Part shown: positions 34,121-43,260 of the stretch, in pieces
Numbering within the stretch: the stretch's first letter is position 1
Layout of the letters: each line of letters opens with the position of its first letter
Assembly (NCBI GenBank): GCA_031308135.1
Contig: JAHLJT010003656.1
Span: 68,280,984-68,344,983 of the forward strand
Direction: 5' to 3'
Source: Acheta domesticus
Taxonomy: Eukaryota; Arthropoda; Insecta; Orthoptera; Gryllidae
Length of the DNA stretch: 64,000 bases
Position numbers and translations under genes: made by a program
The notes under the pieces: model-generated
The model's input: only the letters and a program-made list of their open reading frames with translations
Told to the model about the DNA's origin: nothing
Databases searched by the model: none

Positions 34121-34791
34121 AAAACTCTGGGTCACCGGACGAAAGTGAATACTTCATCCGGTGCAGAGATTATTCGACGTGATCGGAAGAACCGGTATAC
34201 AAGAATTCAAATATCTCTACAGACGAACTCGTCAGGAGATAGTTCCATTTAAATCGGATGCACGGTTACTTGACTCGTTATAGTACTATGTTTGATACTC
34301 CTTAAAACGCAAAGTAGATTTGGAGTGCTCCTGCAGTACGAACTAGCTTTAAATACACGCCGGTACCACGGGTTGCATATCTTCAAATAATTAGTTTGAC
34401 AATATTGACGAAACACCTTCCAGGTGGCTTCACACATTCCGCATTCGGTGCGAATCTCGAGTGGTGTGGATGGGTTGTTCGCTCTTTTCCAAGCGACGAA
34501 CATTCGGTGTTCACCCTCAAAGGAAGCGAACATTCGTCAAGCCCATCAGCTGCTAGGGATTGCGCAACCAGTAGCTCGTTCCTCGGGGAATGCTGGATGT
34601 GTGGAGCCACCTTTACGATGGTCTCGTTATTGACGTGGTTAATTCAATTTTCAAATGAGACCATTTGCAATAATCGTTATTTTATGGTTTATTTACACAT
34701 TATCAATGCTCCCATTTGCGAATTTCTTCTTACAGTTCATCTGAAACTTATCACGTGCACTAAATACAACAGTTCCCCGTGTGCGAACAAT

Positions 34792-35287
34792 GGCTCATTC
34801 ACAATGGAAACGTAAACACAAGCATAACGCACAGACATAAACTTTAACATAAGTGATGGACTAAAGTATTTACAATGTCCAACATAAGCGGAACCAAAAT
34901 AATATTTTCTGTTGGTCATTCTAGTTACCACTCGTTGGATATGAGAATCGATTTTATACATTACAAAAAGATCGTACGCTACAAAACAAAGCAGAAAACG
35001 TAGAAAAACAACCACGCAATCAGGAAAACCAGTCTTTTGTTCGATCTATAGACTTCGATCCTATTTCGATACTCAATTTTGAGCAATTTTGATCAATACT
35101 GAGATTGGCCCATTTATTATTTCTTACATAAGCATAAGCATAAAAGCTTGAAGCTTGCAAGATGTTAAGTTAACGTTTTACGTGTTATGCCTATGCAAAG
35201 GCATTGTGAATTAGTCCGCTTATGGACGTAGTCCTAACTTTTATGTTAACGCCATGGTGATGTTTATGTTTGCATTGTGAATGGACC
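34792..35287. mobile_element. MITE-like element with CATTCACAATG ends
   Basis: The left end GGCTCATTCACAATGGAAAC and the right end (inverted) GGTCCATTCACAATGCAAAC match, and similarity continues weakly for about 50 bp. There is no coding content. A related motif (GCATTGTGAATTAGTCC) inside the right half suggests internal duplication or a nested copy. No target duplication could be settled. Confidence 0.5.
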
Positions 35288-35819
35288 TTAACGATAATAA
35301 TGATTTTGACGTACATAACTTAGCGTTTACGAGATATACCCAAAAATTAAGTAGTATTAAGGAAGTATCAAATATGTGCACACGTCAAATTAAACGTGAA
35401 GTTAAATGTACTCCACAACACCAAGCACTACCCCGCATACTCCTTTTTCAAATCTATGTAATTAGATAGACGTGAAACAAAAATATATGGACCCAACTAG
35501 AGCGGCATAAGGACAATATAAAACAAGACATTAGGGAACCGACACAGTGCCACACGAGCACTGTGATGTCTCTTTATCTGCTTAAAACCACAAGGAAATT
35601 CTTAACGTTCCGTTTGCCGGGGGCTGGTATTCGCTTCCCGTCCGACCCATCTGGAATTTGTGACGGGCAAAGTAGGTCCATGGCACGTTCCTTGGAGATT
35701 CTCCGGTTTCCTGCCTCACATTCCGCTCCTTCCTATTCTTTAATTTTTTTAAATCTCCAATGAATATGAAAGTACTTTTAAACAAGTTAAAAGCGTCGGC
35801 GACGCCACAGTAAATAAAT

Positions 35820-35960
35820 AATCGTGGCGGCGGTGGGCTCCGCGAGAAGGCGAGCAGCGCGGGGGCGGAGCCAGAGCCAGGGAGCGGTGGGGGTGGGGTG
35901 GGGGAGGAAGAAAGCCAGGGCAGCCGCCAGCGCAGCACACTCCCTGAGTCGCCGCCCGGC
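35820..35960. other. GC island
   Basis: A CpG- and G-rich patch with GGGGTGGGGTGGGGG. The minus-strand open frame across it has no recognisable content. Confidence 0.4.
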
Positions 35961-36049
35961 AGAGGCGGACGGGCGCTCACATCAACTCACGTTTCTTAAT
36001 TACAGGGGCCTTCAGGGACGATTATGGGAAGAAAACGTGTATTAAGAGT

Positions 36050-36830
36050 TCTTAAATATTCTAAATATCGATATATGAATACGATATTTTGTGCTCAATG
36101 TTCTTACGTGTTTAATGTTTTGTCCGAGGATGAACAATTCCCATAATCATAATTTTGTAAAAGTTAAAATATGAAATAATAACTGATTCTACCACTGTCA
36201 GATTGTGTTCGAACCAAACGAACGCGGTTTGTAATACTTTCATCGAGCAGACTATCCCTAGCCCGAAATGATGCCCTAGAATTTCCTTTGTCTTTCATCG
36301 TATTTTGCAGTTAGACGTTTTACAAAAGTTTATTTTGAGTTAAATTTTCATTATTAATTAATATACCAGTCCATTGTGAAATTAAATTTTATTGTGAACG
36401 AATTTAAGGTTGGTAGTTACTAAACTACATTAAAAACATGGATTGTTTTTCATTGATATGTTCGTCGACATCGAAGTTTGGCAATATTAATGTTGTCGAT
36501 GTCCCATCACTACTAGACACGAGCGGGTTACTGCAGGAACACTCGCAAAGCAGGGATTCACTTTTACTGCCCTACATATTTTTTAGGAGTATTAACAAAC
36601 CACGAATATTACACGTATCGAGGTGTTTCAGGAAAGTCACCTATCTTCGATAAGAATTACTTATGTTCGCTGAACTAATTGGAGGCGCTGTTTCCAGTTT
36701 TACGAACACTGAGGAAACTAGCGAAAAGGCGCTTTCAGGCATTCTATTCTTCGAATACTAAGTATAGCGTGTTGGCTAGACTACAATTATTATTCTCAAT
36801 TTATTAGTACGAGACCGGTTGAGGAGGACC
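36050..36830. other. Intergenic stretch, nothing identified
   Basis: AT-rich DNA leading up to the P-like element. No gene or repeat is recognised. Confidence 0.5.
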
Positions 36831-36838
36831 AGGGCATC

Positions 36839-37976
36839 CTTCGAGCATAGATACATAGAGGCGCCCTGGGCGGAGAATTTTGAAGCAAACATAACTCTGC
36901 TCCGTGACGTCACAGGTTGGCAAAAATTGCGATTGCAGCTGGATTGCAGCGTTCGGATGCAGTTTCCCGACTTCCTTTTATCTGTATTTTGTGACATTGT
37001 GTGCGTTGTGAGGGTAATTTTCTGTCGAGTGAAGATGGTTGTTTCTTGCTGTGCTTATAAATGCATCGAATCGGTACCAAAAGGGGGTTGATATTTCATT
37101 TTTTCTGTAAATACCAGTGGCCATATATTTTTAGGTTAGGTAGATGCTGTTTTCACGTGTTTTGAAAATAATCAATAATGTATGTTTTGAGAATAAAATG
37201 TTACTATCCGACAAGTATTCTCTTTCATTTTAATCTGAAAATATTTAAACGTTCAGATACTCAAGCCTTAGAAAAATAAGTTTTAATCCTTTTCCTATTA
37301 CATAATATCCATAAGTATATGTTCTTTTAAGTAAGTAAAATATACATAAACCTGGAGATTGTTGTTAATACGGTACAAGATGTTTTTAATTATGAAGGAG
37401 AGGATTATGAAAATCTTGGAGAAAACTTAGAAGAACAGAATCTTAATACAAATAATATATGATTGTCTGCAAGTTAAACTTGCAACTCCAAAAACTATTT
37501 TTGGATAAATCAAGTTAAAATTCTTCCCAATTGCTAAGTCCGAATAGCTAGCCGAGAACAAAGGAAATAGAAAACGAATATGGGAAAGTCTGTGCCATTC
37601 TGTAGCATCACTAGTTTTTTTAATTAGTTAAATCACTTTTGTGTTGGAGTTAAATGTACTAAATTATAAATTATTTCCGTTTCTCGAAAACCATCAATGA
37701 ACATTATTTTTCGTTTCTTAAAAGGTGTGTCAAATTGAAAATTATTCAAAAGCATAAAAAACACTAGTTTCATTTGTTTACCGACGATGTAGAAATAATT
37801 AGCTTGTATACACAAATTCGTTTAGAATTGGGACAGAAAGGTAGTCCCTGATGCCCAACATACGGCGATACCAGACTTCTGCTAACCTGTGACGTCATCG
37901 GAGTCGTTTCATGTTTGCCTCAACTTTCCGTAGGTAGGAAGCGACTATGGCGCCTCTATGTATTCTATGCTCGAAG
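36839..37976 (+). mobile_element. P-like (THAP-domain) DNA transposon, internally deleted
   Basis: The 1,138-bp element has long inverted ends: CTTCGAGCATAGATACATAG at left against CTTCGAGCATAGAATACATA inverted at right, with similarity over about 90 bp. It is flanked by an exact 8-bp duplication, AGGGCATC (36,831-36,838 and 37,977-37,984). Both terminal regions carry a full TGACGTCA palindrome (36,905-36,912 and 37,890-37,897). The only coding relic is the start of a THAP-type zinc finger. Eight-base duplications plus a THAP domain point to the P superfamily. Confidence 0.7.
37035..37110 (+). pseudogene. Start of a THAP-type zinc-finger domain (transposase N-terminus relic)
   Basis: ATG 37,035 gives MVVSCCAYKCIESVPKGG then a stop. 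After a frame change, ISF-like residues follow. The CxxxxC spacing after an M-V start followed by a KGG/ISFHxFP-like stretch is typical of THAP domains. The rest of the domain and the transposase body are missing or unrecognisable. Confidence 0.5.
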
Positions 37977-37984
37977 AGGGCATC

Positions 37985-38410
37985 AACTGATATCTCTGCA
38001 GTGCATTCGACCGGGAGGCCCCAGAGTTCCACTCCCGACGGAAGCAGGATTTTGAACACAAGCTAGATAGCTAGGTCTAATTCAGTCGCTGCCAGAAGAA
38101 TTCCAGCAACCAGCTGCTCTGGCCCATGGTTTCTCCAATCCAGACTAGGCGAATTCCGGCGCAGTACTTTACAAAACGGACCACGGACCGCACGCGACGT
38201 TTCCTTCCTCTTCCAAATCCTATCCTCACCTCTCTCTAACACACACACATACACGCATGCACTACACTACCACACATGCCAGTCGGGAGCTTAGAGCTTG
38301 TCCCAGCAGGAGCGGTGACCCGCTGATGGAGATACCTGGACGGGGAACCCCCTGCAAGCGACGTGTAGATCGGCGCCAGCGTGAGAAGAACACTGCCACC
38401 GCCCGCGAAA
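37985..38410 (+). repeat. SINE-like repeat, copy 3 (plus orientation)
   Basis: The head has CTCTGCAGTGCATTCGACCG and then GAGTTCCACTCCCGAC, a degenerate tRNA-like A-box/B-box pair. The body and tail match the complement of the other copies (GAAACCATGGG, CTAGTCTGGATTGGAG inverted, GTAGATCGGCGCC). It abuts the target duplication of the P-like element, which may have landed in its 5' end. Confidence 0.65.
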
Positions 38411-39074
38411 AAGAAACCACCACGCTTATTACAATTACAATAGCAATTGATGCGCCCGGAAATACGAAATAATTAACCAATTAGTAACAGGATGATTGCT
38501 ATGGTAATTGAAGAGTTAAAAGTAAATTTTTAATTTAAAACTCAAACACTCGTATTCCGACGCAAACTTCGGAACGAAATGTCGGTGTTGATCGCTCCTC
38601 GAAGAACATTAGAAACATTACTTTTCTCACATAAAAAAAGGAGAAGCAATATTTAACACTCAGAAACTCCAAAAAGATACACTGATTTTCTTCGGGATCG
38701 TCCAAACATTATTTAATTTGACTGTTGTGTCAGAACAAAATCAGAATTAGTTATTGGTACAATGACAAGATTCAATTAGTTTATTAGTAAATTTGGTTGT
38801 AATGGCTTTGAATTAATAAATTATCAATGAAAAAATCACAAACGATAACTTCGGAGGCGAGAACAAGAAAAAGCGCCGGGTGTTTCTAAAAGTTTAACGA
38901 CTCTTACATGTAAACACACATACGATACATAAAACAGCTTTTTTCTTAAAATACATTTGTTTAAATTCGCCATATTCGCGAGGAGAGTAGTAAAAAAGTA
39001 AACCTTCATATCATTTCACATATCGTTCCCCTCATTCAACAACAAGATCAACGATTCCCGCCTCAAGAGATTGT

Positions 39075-39240
39075 TTGAGGGCCGGCGCCAGGTCGGGGCC
39101 TGGGCGCTTCCGAGGCACGGCGGCGTTTACGACGCGTCCGCCGGGAGCGCTGGGCGCTGCGGCGCGCAACAGGTGGGCGAGGGCAAGGACCACCGCCACG
39201 CCACACGAACGCGCGCTTCCACTTGGGAAGACGTTCATTT
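39075..39240. other. GC island
   Basis: A CpG-rich patch without a recognised exon. Confidence 0.4.
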
Positions 39241-39504
39241 GGTGGCGAACACAGAGTCTCACGCGTGGAGGTTCTTCAAGTATCCCACTTCTAAATGTTT
39301 TGCTCAAATGTAGATTTCTGTAGATCTTCTGCAATCTGGAACTCGTTTCTTACATTTATTACGAGATTATTCACTACGTAGGATCACTGCATCAAGCCTA
39401 CTCTCTCGTATATTGTCAACAACTGGGTGATTGAAAAGGAATAAAAATTTGCAGTCTATTGATTGATTCGTTAATATTTCCGGGTGTTAGATCTGTTAAT
39501 GTAA

Positions 39505-39905
39505 TGAATGTTCTATCCCGAGCGGTGGCGGCCATTCCTTTCAGGCGCCGATCTACACGTCGGCTTGCGGGGGCATTTTCCCATCTACGTACGACTGCCC
39601 CAGCCGGAACAACCTCTAAGATCCGACTGTGGTAGTCTAAGTGTGTGACAGGAGGAGGAAGCGGAAGGAAAGATCGCGCGCATTCCGTGTGTTAGGGTGC
39701 TGCTTCGACATTCGCTTGGTATTGATAGGAGAAACCACGCAAAACTATCTAAACAGCCGGTGTCGAGAATTCTGCCTCAGAGTCAGAATTCGATCTAGTT
39801 AGTGTCGAACATCTGCCACGGTCGGGATTCGAACCCGACGACCTCTCAGAGTCGCTGCAGAGACAGAGGCAATGCTGGCTCTGAGCTGTGCACAGCTGGT
39901 AGTTG
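39505..39905 (-). repeat. SINE-like repeat, copy 4 (best-preserved B box)
   Basis: On the minus strand the head contains GTCGGGTTCGAATCCCGACC (39,819-39,838), a full RNA polymerase III B-box motif (GGTTCGAATCC). The body then follows as in the other copies (GTGGTTTCTCC, ACCAAGCGAATG, GCCGACGTGTAGATCGGCGC). A tRNA-derived SINE is the simplest reading. Confidence 0.7.
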
Positions 39906-40131
39906 CAGTCGAAATTCGAACCACGCCCATGAGAGTCTAACCTCTGCACATGGATTACCTCTGGCTCCCGACTTCAACCAAATCTATTTTCTAGTCCACG
40001 GTACCGATTTTTTTTCTTTTTAAAAGAACATGTGTTGCAATTACTGACTGAGAACGAAACTTTCTTTCAATGTCTACGCGTTAGATATCAATTACGTAGT
40101 TTGTCAGCATCAAAGACACACACAAAAAACA

Positions 40132-40132
<1 letters not shown>

Positions 40133-40178
<46 letters not shown>
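40133..40178 (+). repeat. (TAA)n microsatellite
   Basis: About 15 AAT triplets with no attached LINE sequence that I can see. Confidence 0.9.
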
Positions 40179-40181
<3 letters not shown>

Positions 40182-41194
40182 GAAACCGAAGAAGAGGCCC
40201 TTCTAAACATAAAACTAACTTCAGAAATAGAATGAGGAGATATTTATTCACTGCCAGCTCAGTCATAAAGCAAGTTCTTTTAAGAACTTTGCCTTCCAAT
40301 GCGCTTGTCTTTCTGGGGCCACTGCGCAGTGGGCTCTTCAGTACTAGTCCCAGTCCACTTGCTATCCCTTAACGTCCGCCAACGTCGGGCCGAACGAAGC
40401 GCGGCGCCGCCGCACAGTGGGCTAAATGGCGATTCTAGACGGAACTAGCCTTAAATCTTTTGTTTTAAGTGATTCTAGGGAATGTAAACGGGTGTTAAGG
40501 TTGTGAAATTAATACACATTAAATATACTTCAGTTTTACTCATTAATGATTATAATTACTAATGAATACAAATTATTATTATTAATGAATTGGGTTCGAA
40601 AATTTTTTTAAAAATATTATGACTTCTCCGAACGCAAATATATTTTATTTTCAATAACTAAATCAAAACATAAATTAATTTATTAATCTTTTATTTTATA
40701 TTGCACAATTTCTAAAAGATTTATTTAACTTTTCACAAATGATAAGAAATCCTTCTTCTTCAGTTTATGACGTTTATGTTTCACATAAAAGACACCAATC
40801 ATAAAGTTTTATTGCAGATTAACCCTTTTCTAACCCACTGTTTGTCTACACTTGCATTTTACACACTACCCATGTTGACCCCTTAAACAATTTCATTGCT
40901 ACTTAAATTTAATGTTCTTATATCTTTCATTGCTTTGGTTGATTCACACCATTTCCACTGACAATTTGACATTACAACATTACAATTGGCCAACAAGAAT
41001 CCAACAATTGATAAGAGTCAGTCCTCTGATAATGCGACCAGTTGTAGTCATCTCCTGGAACATGTTGGCCGCATCTCTTTTGCCCGATGTATGCAGTGAT
41101 TGCCTCGCTGCGAACACAATTTCTTCCTTCGTGTGCGACGAAAGTAATGTTTCCATGCGGTTTCTTTACCCTCCCCAGTACACTCATTAAAACT

Positions 41195-41628
41195 TTACCT
41201 CGGCCGGCTTGCACCTGAACTAGTAGATTGCATTGCTTCAATCATTTTAGGTGTTATTGCCCTGTATACCACTTCCGAAAACTGAATTACAGCATCTAGC
41301 CACCCAGAATACATTTTAATGAAATGATGCTCGACGTGGTCGCATTTTCTCCACCTACTTAAAAAATGTTATAAAATACTCTTACAGCATCTTTAAAGCA
41401 TTTCTCCATTGTTTTTTCGCACTCTTGAAAACCTAATCTATTCTTTACAAAAAACATTAGCTCTGCTTTCATGTCCCCTCTCTCGCGCGAAACGGGAAAC
41501 AGATCACGGTAGGTGACTACTGGATGCGCGCCATCGTATGAAATAAAACATAATATCCTCATCTGGACGTATCTGGACGTGAAACTTAGTGCATCATAAA
41601 GTAAAGACACGAAGCTATTTAGTGACAT
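41195..41628 (-). pseudogene. Uncharacterised coding relic inside the interrupted DNA transposon
   Basis: On the minus strand an open stretch (41,628 to 41,359) includes LCFISYDGAHPVVTYRDLF, here written to 19 residues, and ECEKTMEKCFKDAVRVFYNI. After one frame change near 41,358 it continues as WRKCDHVEHHFIKMYSGWLD and AVIQFSEVVYRAITPKMIEA up to a stop at 41,197-41,195. Composition looks like genuine protein rather than chance, but I do not recognise the family. It may be the element's transposase or an accessory protein. Confidence 0.4.
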
Positions 41629-41935
41629 ATGTTTTACTGTAATGCAAGTTAATTTACATTGTTGAAAATCTACTTGAAAGTCGGGAAAATGAAAAATTTA
41701 GGTCTCGCGCAAAGCCTACTTACAGCTTATTTTACGAAGAGAGAAGCAAAGAATTGAAATTATATAACCACAGTTGAAAAGTACATACTTCACTGAACAT
41801 ATTCCATATAGCAGAGTTTCGCATTCGCCTTTCATTGAGATCTGAGCGCGTTTGATTCTTCGAGTGGCTGCAGAGCGACTGCCTCACGCAGCGCTTCCTT
41901 CAAGACATGACAAGTAATCCACATCCCCAGCGTAG

Positions 41936-42523
41936 TGTAGCGTCGCGAGGTGGCGCACGTGCCGTTTCGCTGGAAAGCCCGGCCTTAAGCCGGATGGGGG
42001 ATGGGGGTGGAATGCGGCGGCGCCTCGCCGGCGCGCGCCGGGCAGGAAATCCCAGCCTAAAAATAACCAGGACAACTGAGCGTGCCTGAGTGCGAGTCCA
42101 TTGACGAAGGCTGCTCTCTGCTGAGGGCTGGCTTGCGAGCCGAATGACGCCCGCCGCTGGTAGAGTGGGGGACGAGCCGTGGAGTATTTATTGCGGCGCC
42201 GACATGCGCTCGGGGGATACGCTAGTGAGTCGAAAGACGTGAGGTATCTCCGTGCAACCTTGCACGTTTTGGCATCCGGCCATGTAACATCTAGTTACGG
42301 GGACTAATGTCCGACAGCTCGCACTTCGCGCAGCTTCTCATGCTCTCGAGCAGAGGCACTGGGCTCAGCCTAGGGACGGTCGCGGGGTTTCGCGGCTTAG
42401 AGAATAGAAAGGTTGCCTAAGGTTTTCAATTTTGTAACATTATCTTGTAATTTATTATTGTAAATATACTGTACATACTATTCAGAATCTGTCGTCTGTG
42501 CTTTTCATGTCCAGTACGCCACA
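41936..42523 (+). repeat. 5' LTR (588 bp)
   Basis: It begins TGTAGCGTCGCGAGG and ends GTACGCCACA. By eye it differs from the 3' LTR only by one G in a G-run (near 42,211-42,216). The GC-rich first half contrasts with the AT-rich end. CTTGTAATTTATTATTGTAA in the last 100 bp may hold the poly(A) signal region. Confidence 0.93.
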
Positions 42524-42757
42524 GACTCGGAACCTTTCTTTTCTAAAACTGGTGGCAGCGGTTATCGTAAATTCACGCCGGGCTACCGCAGTTTTTTTTC
42601 TAAAACTGGTAGCAGCGGTTATTGTAAACTCACGCCGGAGTGCCGCAGTTTTTGTCTAAAACTGGTAGCAGCGGTTATTGTAAACTCACGCCGGAGTGCC
42701 ACAGTTTTTTGTCTAAAACTGGAATAGTACGCGTAAAGACAGTGTACCGCAGTTAAA
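42524..42757 (+). repeat. Leader with tandem repeats and candidate primer-binding site
   Basis: After the 5' LTR there are three full units and one partial unit of about 57 bp, starting CTAAAACTGGTAGCAGCGG and each ending in CCGCAG/CACAG plus a T-run. The first unit contains TGGTGGCAGCGGTTATC (from 42,550), which has the TGG start expected for a tRNA primer site. I could not match it to a named tRNA, so the priming role is inferred. Confidence 0.5.
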
Positions 42758-42886
42758 GGTGCACACGCGTCGTAATTACGTGGCGCCGGCAGAGTCGTGC
42801 ACGCCACGAGAAACCGAAAGTGCGGTAATTCGGTACGGTAGTTTCGGGGCGGTACAATCCGACTCGGAACCTTTCTTTTCTAAAAC

Positions 42887-43068
42887 TTGGAACTGGAATT
42901 GGTATTGGTACTGGAACTGGAGCTGGAACTGGTACTGGAACTGGAGCTGGAACTGGTACTGGAACTGGAGCTGGAACTGGTACTGGAACTGGAGCTGGTA
43001 TTGGTACTGGAACTGGAGCTGGAACTGGTACTGGAACTGGAGCTGGTATTGGTACTGGCACTGGAAGG
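42887..43068 (+). repeat. 24-bp minisatellite (GGAACTGGTACTGGAACTGGAGCT units)
   Basis: Six to seven units are each built from 6-bp blocks GG(A/T)(A/G)CT or GGTATT, and lie in the untranslated leader between the LTR and gag. All frames are open on both strands (Trp-Asn/Tyr, Glu-Leu/Val-Leu, Pro-Val/Pro-Ala, Ser/Thr), so the long open frames crossing it are not genes. Confidence 0.85.
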
Positions 43069-43260
43069 AGACATCCCGGACGGACCAGAACGAGAGGAAG
43101 GAAGGAGGCAGAACACCGGATCCAGAAGGCGCTGGCGCTCACGCGACACCGAGGTCAACTGAACGTAAGTGTGTTTTTTGTACTGGCCGGGGATCAATTC
43201 AGGCAAAATGTCTTTCTTAGCGGGTTATAGGAAGAGGTGCTTGTTAGGGTCGCGACGGAG

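Noticed and set aside
35582..35980. 132-codon minus-strand frame at 35.6-36.0 kb
   Set aside because: Half is Pro-rich GC-island translation; the rest has no recognisable content or splice partner.
42753..43220. Trp-Asn/Tyr, Glu-Leu, Pro-Val and Ser-rich frames before gag
   Set aside because: All are readings of the 24-bp minisatellite in the retrotransposon leader.
43237..43260. GTG at 43,237 as start of gag
   Set aside because: An ATG with a conventional continuation lies at 43,261; eukaryotic initiation at GTG would be exceptional.
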